A model generated the notes under the pieces. It was not told the DNA's origin and ran no database searches. It was given only the letters and a program-made list of their open reading frames with translations. Below are positions 15,978 through 22,430 of a stretch of 32,925 bases of DNA, in pieces; positions within the stretch are counted from its first letter, which is position 1, and every line of letters begins with the position of its first letter. The stretch is from a virus. The translations under genes were made by a program, and so were the position numbers. The DNA lies in the IMG/VR virus record IMGVR_UViG_3300018421_005007, positions 1 through 32,925 of that record; one strand, 5' to 3'.

Positions 15978-16440
15978 TACAACACAATCAATAATAAAAG
16001 GAATTCTTAAACACGGTCCTGATATAATAGAAAACTGTGTGGTTACGGATGATTTCCAAAAATATTTGGAAAGAATAGACAAAGAATTTCTTAATTATCC
16101 AATTCCAAAAAAAGATGTGGACACGAACAATTGGTTCATGCCTGATAGTTATAAGAATTTGGACATCAAAAAATACGTGTTGGAACTCTGCAAAACCGAC
16201 GAAGAAAGGCAGAGAGTTACGCATGAATTGGAAATTTACGAAAAAAGAAATTTAATTATGCTACTAAGACAAATGAAATATATAGTAGATACACTAAGAA
16301 AACATAATATTTTATGGGGTGTTGGTAGAGGATCGAGTGTGGCTAGTTACACGCTCTTTTTGATGGGGGTCCACCACATCGATAGTATTAAATACAATAT
16401 ACCCTTAAACGAATTCTTTAAAGGAGAAAAAAATGGCTAA
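15967..16440 (+). CDS. DnaE-like fragment ending just before the catalytic aspartates
   Basis: 157 residues. The C-terminal 40 residues (115-151) read like the start of the bacterial Pol III alpha catalytic core: GVGRGSSVASYTLFLMG aligns with the family GPGRGSxxGSLVAY GS motif, and HHIDSIKYNIPLNEFF with ITxIDPLxYNLLFERF. In DnaE that segment is followed by NPER and the PDIDID catalytic aspartates; here the protein stops after GEKNG. The helix before the motif (LLRQMKYIVDTLRKHNI) also fits. It therefore keeps the nucleotide-contacting GS loop but cannot polymerise. The N-terminal 110 residues are unrecognised. Possible roles are binding nucleotides or DNA, or a new function on an old fold. It overlaps both neighbours. 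Confidence 0.65.
   Translation: MSTNTTQSIIKGILKHGPDIIENCVVTDDFQKYLERIDKEFLNYPIPKKDVDTNNWFMPDSYKNLDIKKYVLELCKTDEERQRVTHELEIYEKRNLIMLLRQMKYIVDTLRKHNILWGVGRGSSVASYTLFLMGVHHIDSIKYNIPLNEFFKGEKNG
16388..16395 (+). promoter_or_regulatory. possible late promoter box TTAAATAC inside the DnaE-like gene
   Basis: It lies in coding sequence, so it may be chance. Predicted start near 16400 would give a 33-base leader with AAAGGAG before ATG 16433, the same layout as the clearer boxes. Confidence 0.3.
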
Positions 16441-16663
16441 AACAATTAGAAGCATGAGAGGTAAGGAAGTTGACATGGAAAAACTTAATCTTAGAAACGA
16501 AACCTTGCCTGCTGTTGGTAACATGAAAGTAAATGCACGCGGTGACGAAATTGGTCAGGGCGGTAAAATCATTAGAACCAGAGAAGAAGTTCTAAAAGAT
16601 TATTACAAGCAAAACCCAAGAGCAATGGAAGAAGAACTAGTTAATAGAAATAAAAAAGGTTAA
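16433..16663 (+). CDS. small conserved phage protein (76 aa)
   Basis: 76 residues behind a good AAAGGAG ribosome site. It contains MRGKEVDMEKLNLRNETLPAVGN and a conserved-looking core, NARGDEIGQGGKIIRTREEV, followed by the helix LKDYYKQNPRAMEEEL. I recall similar short proteins beside structural genes of T4-like marine phages, without a known role. There are no cysteines, membrane segments or enzyme motifs. The GDEIGQGGKI turn may bind a partner protein or nucleic acid. It overlaps the DnaE-like gene by 8 bases and precedes the co-chaperonin by 6. Confidence 0.7.
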   Translation: MAKTIRSMRGKEVDMEKLNLRNETLPAVGNMKVNARGDEIGQGGKIIRTREEVLKDYYKQNPRAMEEELVNRNKKG

Positions 16664-16669
16664 TTAAAC

Positions 16670-17059
16670 ATGATCAAAGGCAAGGTAAGGGCAATACATG
16701 CCGACGTTCTGGTCTGTGGTATGCACTTTGGCGAAACCAAGACCAAGGGCGGCATCATTATCAAATCTGATGATGCAAAGGCACACGGTGTAAAACCGCG
16801 CTGGGCAAAAGTTTATGCAAAAGGTCCAGAAAATACTGATCCATACGATGTAGGCGATTGGATTCTAGTTGAGCATGGTCGCTGGACTAGAAAATTAGAA
16901 ATTGAAAACGAACACGGTGAAAAGGTTGAACTTCAAAAAGTTGAATTAGAATCCATCCTAGCCTGGCAAGATGAGGAACCAGACATGGCATACTTTGCAC
17001 AGGAATACGGTGACGGTGCCACTGCAACCTTTGACGCAGGCATGTTCGGTGCACAATAA
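16670..17059 (+). CDS. GroES-like co-chaperonin (T4 gp31 analogue)
   Basis: 129 residues. GroES landmarks are visible: a mobile loop, GETKTKGGIII (residues 21-31), in which GGIII matches the GGIVL tripeptide region that docks on GroEL; a central WAKVYAKGPEN strand in place of GxVxAVGxG; VGDWILVEHGRW matching the VKVGDxVLF strand; and an ESILAW end. In T4, gp31 replaces GroES so that GroEL can fold the large capsid protein, and a similar job is likely here. A 30-residue acidic/Gly/Ala tail beyond the fold is extra. It lies between two phage-specific genes and is probably expressed late or middle. Confidence 0.82.
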   Translation: MIKGKVRAIHADVLVCGMHFGETKTKGGIIIKSDDAKAHGVKPRWAKVYAKGPENTDPYDVGDWILVEHGRWTRKLEIENEHGEKVELQKVELESILAWQDEEPDMAYFAQEYGDGATATFDAGMFGAQ

Positions 17060-17075
17060 TTAGAAATTTTAACGC

Positions 17076-17720
17076 ATGGAATCCGCACCCCATTATTTTT
17101 CTAACTATGGATTTATTGTTAAGGATCTTCCTAAAGAACTACTAGACAAGATCAAGCAGGAAGTTTCTGCTATACTTAACGATAATAAGAATAATAATGA
17201 AATACTAGTATCGGGACTATCTGGTAAGCCTTTTCATAATGAAGGCGGTGTTCCTATACACTACTATCTTAAGGAAAGTTATGACGACATTTCTAAATTC
17301 ATACTGGAATGTGTAAAAGACTTTGAAGATGAGTTTGATTATTTTTCAACCATTAATTTACTAAACAGCGATCTCCCATTGTTTGTTGACAGACCTTGGG
17401 TTAATTTTCAAAAGAAAACTGAGTTTGTTCCTAGCCATATACATGATGGTATATTAAGTTACACGTTCTGGATACAGATACCTTATGATATAACAGAAGA
17501 AATGGGCAACGGTAACCATTGCGGAACCTTTTACTTTGATTACACCAGCATCATTGGAACTTCAAGGCAGCACAAAATACCAATAGACAAGAGTTACGAA
17601 GGAAAGTGCATGATGTTTCCTTCCACACTAAAGCACACCGTGTATCCATTTTACACGAGTGATGAATTAAGAATTTCCGTTTCCGGAAATGTAAAACTTA
17701 ACGCTCTCAATACCGGTTAA
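17076..17720 (+). CDS. 2-oxoglutarate/Fe(II)-dependent oxygenase family protein
   Basis: 214 residues. The double-stranded beta-helix of the 2OG-Fe(II) superfamily is suggested by WVNFQKKTEFVPSHIHDG (His121, His123, Asp124), followed by the LSYTFWIQIPY strand, a distal histidine in PSTLKHTVYPF (His187), and Arg199 in ELRISVSGN, which would hold 2-oxoglutarate. This resembles the phage family with an HxH(D) rather than a plain HxD iron motif. Targets of such phage oxygenases are mostly unknown; protein prolyl, DNA-base or small-molecule hydroxylation are all possible. No clear Shine-Dalgarno lies before ATG 17076. It converges with a minus-strand gene, overlapping by 4 bases (TTAA). Confidence 0.8.
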   Translation: MESAPHYFSNYGFIVKDLPKELLDKIKQEVSAILNDNKNNNEILVSGLSGKPFHNEGGVPIHYYLKESYDDISKFILECVKDFEDEFDYFSTINLLNSDLPLFVDRPWVNFQKKTEFVPSHIHDGILSYTFWIQIPYDITEEMGNGNHCGTFYFDYTSIIGTSRQHKIPIDKSYEGKCMMFPSTLKHTVYPFYTSDELRISVSGNVKLNALNTG

Positions 17721-17905
17721 TAACTATATGCTTTTTCCGGACACAATCTAAACGTTAGTGCTTTTCTGGGTCCGCGTGTAGTATTAATTGAGACCTCCCC
17801 TGATTTTGGATGAAACTCTATCTTTGTTATACGAGCCTTATCGTTGTGTTTACCTACTAGGATTTCTTGTCCAACTTCTAGATTTAGTGATATATTCTTA
17901 ATCAT
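17717..17905 (-). CDS. small beta-rich protein (62 aa), function unknown
   Basis: 62 residues on the minus strand. A strong AGGAGA ribosome site lies 5 bases before its ATG (plus-strand TCTCCT at 17911-17916), which makes the gene credible despite its size. The sequence alternates as short strands (VGQEILVGKH, ARITKIEFHP, EVSINTTRG, KALTFRLC), fitting a small SH3-like or OB-like barrel, perhaps binding RNA or protein. I recognise no family. It has its own late-type box about 31 bases upstream on its strand. It sits alone between plus-strand operons. Confidence 0.65.
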   Translation of the reverse strand: MIKNISLNLEVGQEILVGKHNDKARITKIEFHPKSGEVSINTTRGPRKALTFRLCPEKAYSY

Positions 17906-17941
17906 GGGATTCTCCTTTTTGCATAACGATTGTTACTAAAA

Positions 17942-17947
17942 TATTTA
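17942..17947 (-). promoter_or_regulatory. late promoter box, minus strand (62-aa gene)
   Basis: The minus strand reads GGTAAATATT. Predicted start near 17936 leaves a 31-base leader containing AGGAGA before the ATG at 17905. Confidence 0.5.
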
Positions 17948-17956
17948 CCAGGATTC

Positions 17957-17985
17957 TTGACAAGTATAAACAGATAGTATAAAAT
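17957..17985 (+). promoter_or_regulatory. sigma70-like early promoter
   Basis: A perfect TTGACA (17957-17962) and a TAAAAT (17980-17985) are separated by 17 bases, the optimal spacing. A perfect TATAAT also occurs at 17985-17990, but 22 bases from the -35. Transcription would begin near 17992, just before AAGGAG and the TTG start at 18011. This is the only clear host-type promoter I see in the window and it heads the replication/metabolism operon. Confidence 0.75.
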
Positions 17986-18010
17986 ATAATATAGTCTAAA
18001 GGAGAATAAA

Positions 18011-18418
18011 TTGACCGTAGATCTAAACAGATATAAAGATTTTGTAGAACAAGTAACATCTAAAGAATCAAACAGCACAATGGTGCTAAACAACTCACTA
18101 ATTGACATTGAAAAAGAAAGCGGTGTTAATCTAGCACTGCTAATGACAGGTGCAATTGGTATGGCGTCAGAAGGAGGCGAATTCAGTGAAATCGTTAAAA
18201 AATGCATATTCCAAGGTAAACCACTTAATGATGAAACTATCTTTCATGCTAAACGAGAACTTGGCGATATTATGTGGTATTGGATTAATAGTTGCCGTGC
18301 ATTGGGCCTCGATCCTAACGAGGTAGTTGAGGAAAATGTAAACAAACTAAAAGCACGCTACCCTGGCGGAGAGTTTGATGTTCACTACTCAGAAAATAGG
18401 AAGGAAGGCGATCTCTAA
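18011..18418 (+). CDS. mazG: MazG-like NTP pyrophosphohydrolase
   Basis: 135 residues, from a TTG start 6 bases after AGGAG (18000-18004). The all-alpha NTP-PPase motif is present as E54GGE57 ... E83LGD86, with the flanking helices LLMTGAIGMASEGGEFSEIVKK and RELGDIMWYWINSC. MazG-like enzymes hydrolyse (d)NTPs or ppGpp-like nucleotides to monophosphates. In marine phages they are thought to adjust host nucleotide pools or growth signals during infection, which is inferred here. It is the first gene of the operon behind the sigma70-like promoter and overlaps the next gene by about 40 bases. Confidence 0.85.
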   Translation: MTVDLNRYKDFVEQVTSKESNSTMVLNNSLIDIEKESGVNLALLMTGAIGMASEGGEFSEIVKKCIFQGKPLNDETIFHAKRELGDIMWYWINSCRALGLDPNEVVEENVNKLKARYPGGEFDVHYSENRKEGDL

Positions 18419-18788
18419 GAAAAAGCCAGATATGGTTGTGGATAATCCACAATCAATGAAGTATCCAACAAATGTTGGTTCTCCAGCATTTACAGTTCCT
18501 GATGTTTTGAAACATAAGAATGAACGTGGTGTTAATGCTACGCATCATTTGGAAACACGTTTTGACGATCTAAAACGGAAATATTTTGAACTAGTAGAAC
18601 TTGCAAATGACACGGAACTCGTGTATAATGCAAAGTATAGTTTTATTCCTGTTGTGGGTAAAACATATCATCTATATGTAGGTAGCGATGATAAACTGTT
18701 TTTAAGTATTATCGAGCCTGAGAGAGTTACTTGGGATTGTAAAGGCAGTTTTAAATTCACAGCAGACAGCACTTGGGAGAGAATATGA
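18378..18788 (+). CDS. conserved phage protein of unknown function (136 aa)
   Basis: I choose ATG 18378 because GGAG (18368-18371) stands 6 bases before it. A TTG at 18375 and an ATG at 18432 are alternatives. The N-terminal 20 residues overlap mazG and are basic. Then come MKYPTNVGSPAFTVPDVLKHKNERG, a coiled helical stretch (HHLETRFDDLKRKYFELVELAND) and a beta half (FIPVVGKTYHLYVGSDDKLFLSIIEP) ending in STWERI. I recall relatives in T4-like cyanophages with no assigned role. A helix-then-beta layout beside nucleotide and replication genes suggests a small cytoplasmic factor, nothing more specific. Confidence 0.65.
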   Translation: MFTTQKIGRKAISKKKPDMVVDNPQSMKYPTNVGSPAFTVPDVLKHKNERGVNATHHLETRFDDLKRKYFELVELANDTELVYNAKYSFIPVVGKTYHLYVGSDDKLFLSIIEPERVTWDCKGSFKFTADSTWERI

Positions 18789-19111
18789 AATACAGCGCAT
18801 GGGACATTGGTGGTAAAGTTGCAAAACAGGACGATCGCTATGTTGTCAAGGACAATACAGAACTTAACAATCTAGTTGTTAGTTCAACTGATCTATTTCC
18901 ACTTAAAGCAACCACGGGTCACAAGCACGAAGGACAGGAAGAAGTTTACATCTTTATTGAAGGTAGCGGTATCATGCAACTGGATGATGAAAAATTTAAT
19001 GTTCATGTAGGCGATACTGTGTTAATCAAGGATGGAGTATTCCATCGTGTGGAAGCAATGGAAGATGGTTGCCGTTTTATCTGTGTATTTGATGGTCGGA
19101 GAACATTTTGA
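18785..19111 (+). CDS. cupin-fold protein
   Basis: 108 residues from ATG 18785, which overlaps the previous stop (ATGA) and follows GGAGAGA (18776-18782). Both cupin motifs are present: TGHKHEGQEEVYIFIEGSG (His46, His48, Glu52) and VGDTVLIKDGVFHRVEA (His87). The three histidines and glutamate would hold one metal ion. Small single-domain cupins act as sugar-phosphate isomerases, dioxygenases or ligand binders; the sequence alone does not decide. Its neighbour is a cytidylyltransferase, so a role in sugar or polyol nucleotide metabolism is a fair guess. It overlaps that gene by 4 bases. Confidence 0.82.
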   Translation: MKYSAWDIGGKVAKQDDRYVVKDNTELNNLVVSSTDLFPLKATTGHKHEGQEEVYIFIEGSGIMQLDDEKFNVHVGDTVLIKDGVFHRVEAMEDGCRFICVFDGRRTF

Positions 19112-19518
19112 GAGTAGGATTTACAGCATCAGCATTTGATCTATTCCATAGCGGGCATGTTGCCATGCTAAAGGAAGCAAGATCAAACTGCGACTACATG
19201 ATTGTAGGACTACAGACTGACCCAACCATTGACAGACCCGAAAAGAATAAACCAATTCAAAGTGTGTTTGAAAGATATGTTCAATTGGAAGGTTGCAAAT
19301 ACATAGATGAAATTATTCCTTATGCTACAGAACAGGATCTATTAGACATATTTCTAACATATAAAATTGATGTCCGTTTTATTGGCGAAGAATATAAACA
19401 AAACGAATTTACGGGCAAGCAATTATGTCTTGACAAAGGAATAGAAATACATTACAATAGTAGACAGCATTCGTTTAGCACAAGCGGCTTGCGAAAAAGG
19501 ATAAGTGAGGCAAAATGA
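19108..19518 (+). CDS. glycerol-3-phosphate cytidylyltransferase-like nucleotidyltransferase
   Basis: 136 residues from a TTG start embedded in the cupin stop (TTGA). The cytidylyltransferase signatures are clear: FDLFHSGHVAML with the HxGH catalytic motif (His14, His17) near the N-terminus, VGLQTDPTIDRPEKNKPI, and the STSGLRKR nucleotide loop (residues 124-131). Relatives include TagD and RfaE-like enzymes, which join CTP (or ATP) to a phosphorylated polyol or sugar. In phages such enzymes may feed modification of DNA, lipid or surface glycans. The exact substrate is not visible. It ends in an ATGA overlap with the clamp loader. Confidence 0.85.
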   Translation: MRVGFTASAFDLFHSGHVAMLKEARSNCDYMIVGLQTDPTIDRPEKNKPIQSVFERYVQLEGCKYIDEIIPYATEQDLLDIFLTYKIDVRFIGEEYKQNEFTGKQLCLDKGIEIHYNSRQHSFSTSGLRKRISEAK

Positions 19519-20429
19519 AAGAACTATGGGTAGAAAAGTATCGTCCTAAAACACTAGACAACTATGTGTTTAGAGATGAAAATCAACGTAAACAAGCACA
19601 AAGTTGGGTCAAGGAAAAATCAATTCCGCATTTACTTTTTAGTGGTGCGGCAGGTATTGGTAAAACCACGATGGCCAAAATCCTAATTAATGAATTAGAA
19701 ATTCCAGACTATGACGTATTGGAAATAAATGCATCTCGAACAAACTCAGTTGATGCCGTAAGAGATAAGATTACAAATTTTGTGCAGATGATTCCATTTG
19801 GTCCATTCAAGGTTGTGTTGCTGGATGAGGCTGACTATCTTTCTCCAAATGCACAGGCAGCACTGCGTGGCGTAATGGAAGAGTATCATACTACTGCACG
19901 TTTTATTCTTACTTGTAACTATCCTAATAGAATTATTCCTGCACTGCACTCACGTTGCCAAGGCTATCACATAGAAAGAATTGATCAAACAGAATTTACG
20001 GCAAGAGTTGCGACTATTCTTGTTGAAGAAAAAGTCGACGTTGAACTAGAAACACTTGACCTGTATGTAAAAGCAACATATCCTGATTTGCGTAAATGTA
20101 TTAATATGGTTCAGCAAAACGTGTCAGATGGTAAACTGCATGCTCCTAATAAAGGAGATGAAGGAACCGCTGATTGGAAGTTTGATATGGTTGAATTATT
20201 CAAGGCAGGAAAAATTACAGATGCAAGAAAACTGCTGTGCGGTAAACTAAAGGCTGAAGAAATGGAAGAAGTTTATCGTTGGTTGTATGATAATTTAGAA
20301 ATTTTTGGTGAAGAAGAAAAACAAGATACGGCTGTATTAATAATTAAACAGGGTCTGGTTGATCATACGTTGGTTGCTGATCCGGAAATTAATTTAGCGG
20401 CTGTGCTGATTAAACTAGCACGCCTCTGA
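19515..20429 (+). CDS. 44: sliding-clamp loader large subunit (T4 gp44-like AAA+ ATPase)
   Basis: 304 residues, close to T4 gp44. It opens with the RFC-type LWVEKYRPKTLDNYV. Walker A is GAAGIGKTT (residues 44-52), Walker B VVLLDEAD (Asp104, Glu105), sensor 1 is ILTCNYPNRI, and the arginine-finger SRC motif is at 146-148. In T4, four gp44 and one gp62 load the gp45 clamp onto primed DNA. The small subunit and clamp are not in this window, so they must be encoded elsewhere or differ from the T4 order. Position in an operon with a host-type promoter fits early/middle expression. Confidence 0.95.
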   Translation: MKELWVEKYRPKTLDNYVFRDENQRKQAQSWVKEKSIPHLLFSGAAGIGKTTMAKILINELEIPDYDVLEINASRTNSVDAVRDKITNFVQMIPFGPFKVVLLDEADYLSPNAQAALRGVMEEYHTTARFILTCNYPNRIIPALHSRCQGYHIERIDQTEFTARVATILVEEKVDVELETLDLYVKATYPDLRKCINMVQQNVSDGKLHAPNKGDEGTADWKFDMVELFKAGKITDARKLLCGKLKAEEMEEVYRWLYDNLEIFGEEEKQDTAVLIIKQGLVDHTLVADPEINLAAVLIKLARL

Positions 20430-20439
20430 AAGGACATTT

Positions 20440-20688
20440 TTGAAGATAAGGTATTATCATAAGATAGACGGATGGAGATGGTTAGGATTCGTATTAGCAA
20501 TGGTAGGCGCTTTCATACTGAGTGGAGGCGATCCCAAGTTGCAGTGGCTAGGGTGGGCAATAGCCTGCTTCAGTTGTAGCATATGGATCTATATGGGATG
20601 GAAGGATAAAGATACACCAAGAGCGTTAATGGAATTATTTTATTTGCTGTTAGCGATTAGAGGTATCGTAAATTGGATAGGACAATGA
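20440..20688 (+). CDS. small three-helix membrane protein (82 aa)
   Basis: 82 residues from TTG 20440, with AAAGGAC (20429-20435) upstream. Three hydrophobic helices are visible: about 13-28 (WLGFVLAMVGAFILSGG), 34-52 (LQWLGWAIACFSCSIWIY) and 62-80 (ALMELFYLLLAIRGIVNWI), joined by a polar GWKDKDTPR loop. It resembles a short PnuC-type or DUF-like membrane protein, but no transport motif can be claimed. It is coupled by an ATGA overlap to the ferredoxin, hinting that the two may work together at the inner membrane. That link is inference. Confidence 0.7.
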   Translation: MKIRYYHKIDGWRWLGFVLAMVGAFILSGGDPKLQWLGWAIACFSCSIWIYMGWKDKDTPRALMELFYLLLAIRGIVNWIGQ

Positions 20689-21005
20689 CACACTTAGTAG
20701 ATGATAAATGTATAAACTGTAAGCACACGACCTGCGTTGAAGTATGTCCTGTGGATTGCTTTTATGAAGGACCTAATATGCTTGTAATTAATCCTGGCGA
20801 GTGCATTGATTGTGGAGTATGCGTTCCCGAGTGTCCGGAAGAAGCAATTTATCAAACCGATAATGTTAACGATCCTTGGTATAAACACAATGAATATTTT
20901 TCTGAGGAATGGCCAAATATTATTGAGCAAAAGGATCCCATGCCTGACTATGAAACCTGGTCGGCATACGAAGGCGACAAAACAAAATTATTTAAGGCAA
21001 AATAG
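20685..21005 (+). CDS. fdxA: 7Fe ferredoxin (3Fe-4S plus 4Fe-4S)
   Basis: 106 residues from ATG 20685, which overlaps the previous stop (ATGA). The cysteine pattern equals that of Azotobacter FdI-type 7Fe ferredoxins: Cys9, Cys12, Cys17, Cys21-Pro and Cys25, then Cys40, Cys43, Cys46 and Cys50-Pro, within PVDCFYEGPNMLVI and ECIDCGVC. Such proteins carry low-potential electrons. The C-terminal half (NEYFSEEWPNI...) is the usual acidic extension of this class. A phage copy could feed electrons to viral or host reductases; the partner is not visible. The phage IscA-like carrier at 2278 might supply clusters. Its stop lies in a perfect hairpin. Confidence 0.93.
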   Translation: MTHLVDDKCINCKHTTCVEVCPVDCFYEGPNMLVINPGECIDCGVCVPECPEEAIYQTDNVNDPWYKHNEYFSEEWPNIIEQKDPMPDYETWSAYEGDKTKLFKAK

Positions 21006-21028
21006 TGGGGAGCATAACTCCCCACTAT
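21002..21028. terminator. perfect bidirectional hairpin between convergent genes
   Basis: An 11-base-pair perfect stem (21002-21012 with 21018-21028) and a 5-base loop, CATAA. The arm core is GTGGGGAG. It spans the ferredoxin stop and lies 3 bases from the phoH stop on the other strand. There is no long U-run on either side (AATTATT on the plus side, ATTTTG on the minus side). It probably ends transcription from both directions. Confidence 0.75.
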
Positions 21029-21031
21029 GAA

Positions 21032-21751
21032 TTATTCGTCTCCGTAAATATCTAATATCTCTTTAACCGCTTCATGCCTTTCAATATCCTGTTTTGAAAA
21101 GCGGCATATGTCCACATATTGATGGTTATTAAAGTTGTTATACAACTCAAGGAACTGAAGCAACCCATTATTGCTAGGCCTGTCTGCCTGTTGCAAATCT
21201 CCGGTTACCACCATCTTAGATCCTTCTCCTAACCTAGTTAAAAGCATTTTCATTTGACTAGGTGTTGCGTTTTGCATTTCATCCGCTATGATCACGGAAT
21301 TTTTAAATGTTCTACCTCTCATGTATGCGAGAGGTGCTACTTCAACTATTCCCTCCCTTACCTGTCTTTCAATTTCTGCCTGGCAAAAATTGTCAGAAAA
21401 AACGTCAAAAATAGGACGAGTCCATGGGGCCATTTTTTCATTTAGATCACCTGGCAAAAATCCATGTTGTTCATCCACCGAAACCGCAGGTCTTGTAATA
21501 ACAATTTTATCACATAATCTGTCCTTAAATTCGTTAATCGCCCATTGCACCGCAATCATGGTCTTACCTGTTCCTGCAGGACCGATAGCAAATAGTATAT
21601 GATTGCTTTCTTGATCCAGTTTTTTAAGGTAAACTTCTTGACTGAAGTTTTTTGGAGTAACGTGTATTCTCTTTGATTTATGCGAATTAATGTTTACAAT
21701 GTTGTTATACGCTGCGTTCTGGCCGGCGTGGGCCTTGTGTTTTCTCTTCAT
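21032..21751 (-). CDS. phoH: PhoH-like ATPase
   Basis: 239 residues. I place the start at the minus-strand ATG at 21751, because GGAGG (plus-strand 21764-21768) precedes it and a basic MKRKHKAH start is typical; the open frame continues upstream only through unlikely sequence. Walker A is GPAGTGKT (residues 57-64), Walker B SVIIADEMQN (Asp157, Glu158), and the sensor-like VVTGDLQQ follows. PhoH proteins are RNA/DNA-helicase-like P-loop ATPases, widespread in marine phages and often used as a signature gene; their job in infection is still unclear. It converges on the ferredoxin operon across a hairpin. Confidence 0.93.
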   Translation of the reverse strand: MKRKHKAHAGQNAAYNNIVNINSHKSKRIHVTPKNFSQEVYLKKLDQESNHILFAIGPAGTGKTMIAVQWAINEFKDRLCDKIVITRPAVSVDEQHGFLPGDLNEKMAPWTRPIFDVFSDNFCQAEIERQVREGIVEVAPLAYMRGRTFKNSVIIADEMQNATPSQMKMLLTRLGEGSKMVVTGDLQQADRPSNNGLLQFLELYNNFNNHQYVDICRFSKQDIERHEAVKEILDIYGDE

Positions 21752-21837
21752 ATTAAGGAATATCCTCCGTGTTTGAAAAAAGCCCAGACACGGCGTCTTA
21801 ATATATCCAACGATGTAAAAAGTCCGTATCCGAACAT
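21748..21837 (-). CDS. possible 29-codon upstream ORF of phoH
   Basis: On the minus strand an ATG at 21837 opens a 29-residue frame (begins MFGYGLFTSLDILRRRVW, ends GGYSLI). Its stop overlaps the phoH start as ATATGA, so ribosomes finishing it could reinitiate on phoH. A minus-strand TAAATAC box ends 6 bases before its ATG, so the transcript would start at this codon. The peptide is aromatic and basic, with few Lys/Asn/Ile codons compared with random AT-rich DNA. It could be a leader peptide, a real mini-protein or chance. Confidence 0.35.
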   Translation of the reverse strand: MFGYGLFTSLDILRRRVWAFFKHGGYSLI

Positions 21838-21842
21838 ACAAG

Positions 21843-21848
21843 TATTTA
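21843..21848 (-). promoter_or_regulatory. late promoter box, minus strand (phoH unit)
   Basis: The minus strand reads ATTAAATACT. Predicted start is 21837, the A of the small upstream ORF ATG. Confidence 0.5.
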
Positions 21849-21889
21849 ATAGATTGAAAGAAAAATTATAGCATAACATATTAAAAACG

Positions 21890-21897
21890 ATAAATAC
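21890..21897 (+). promoter_or_regulatory. late promoter box ATAAATAC (21.9-24.6 kb unit)
   Basis: Predicted start near 21902, immediately at GGAG (21902-21905), 6 bases before ATG 21912. This placement rules out an in-frame ATG at 21900 as the working start. Confidence 0.65.
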
Positions 21898-21911
21898 ATA
21901 TGGAGACTAAT

Positions 21912-22430
21912 ATGGCCAGCATTAAAGACGTAATTAACAATATAGAACAAATTTATGGTTCTAATAACAGTTTGAACCTACTTAAAGACTTTGAGCGTGT
22001 AGTTGATGAGCTCGATCTTTATGTGTTTGAAAACTGGATGGAAGGGGAACTAGTTCAGGGTCCTAAAGAAGATAGATATTTCATAGAATGCACATTTATG
22101 TGGCCAAAAAATTCTATGCCTGAACCAGCAGGTGGAAAAAGATTACTAGAATACGGGTGCAAGGTTTCCTATGCTGAAACTGCTATGGCCAGAGTGAGAA
22201 AGATTAAAACACCCGATGACATAAGACCCGGCACAAGAAAAGGAAAGATAGATTACGATCCTATTTGGATGGTAAAGATCAAGATGCCAAAAACTCTTAT
22301 GAAGAATATTGACAGAGGTTATCAAAACTTAGATCGCAATAAGGTTCAAGATATTTTATCTGGAAACATAGCAAAGAATATTCCGGAACCAGCAGAAGAG
22401 CAACCGCAGGAAACTACAGATGGACAGTAA
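21912..22430 (+). CDS. conserved T4-like phage protein, function unknown (172 aa)
   Basis: 172 residues from ATG 21912, chosen because GGAG lies just upstream and the late transcript would begin near 21902. The N-terminus is helical (IKDVINNIEQIYGSN...LLKDFERVVDELD). A mixed middle follows with ENWMEGELVQGPKEDRYFIECTFMWP and MPEPAGGKRLLEYGCKVSYAET, then a basic DPIWMVKIKMPKTLMKNI segment and an acidic/Pro/Gln tail. I recall relatives in marine T4-like phages paired with the next gene, and the two overlap by 11 bases here. A virion or assembly role is likely from late expression, without further evidence. Confidence 0.75.
   Translation: MASIKDVINNIEQIYGSNNSLNLLKDFERVVDELDLYVFENWMEGELVQGPKEDRYFIECTFMWPKNSMPEPAGGKRLLEYGCKVSYAETAMARVRKIKTPDDIRPGTRKGKIDYDPIWMVKIKMPKTLMKNIDRGYQNLDRNKVQDILSGNIAKNIPEPAEEQPQETTDGQ

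Noticed and set aside
17712-17744. Two CCGG sites around the 2OG oxygenase stop, considered as a terminator stem
   Set aside because: Only four paired bases with a long AT-rich loop; too weak to call.
21680-21871. Plus-strand 63-codon ORF opposite the start of phoH
   Set aside because: It overlaps the convincing minus-strand phoH N-terminus, has no ribosome site, and its hydrophobic part is the antisense of basic phoH codons.
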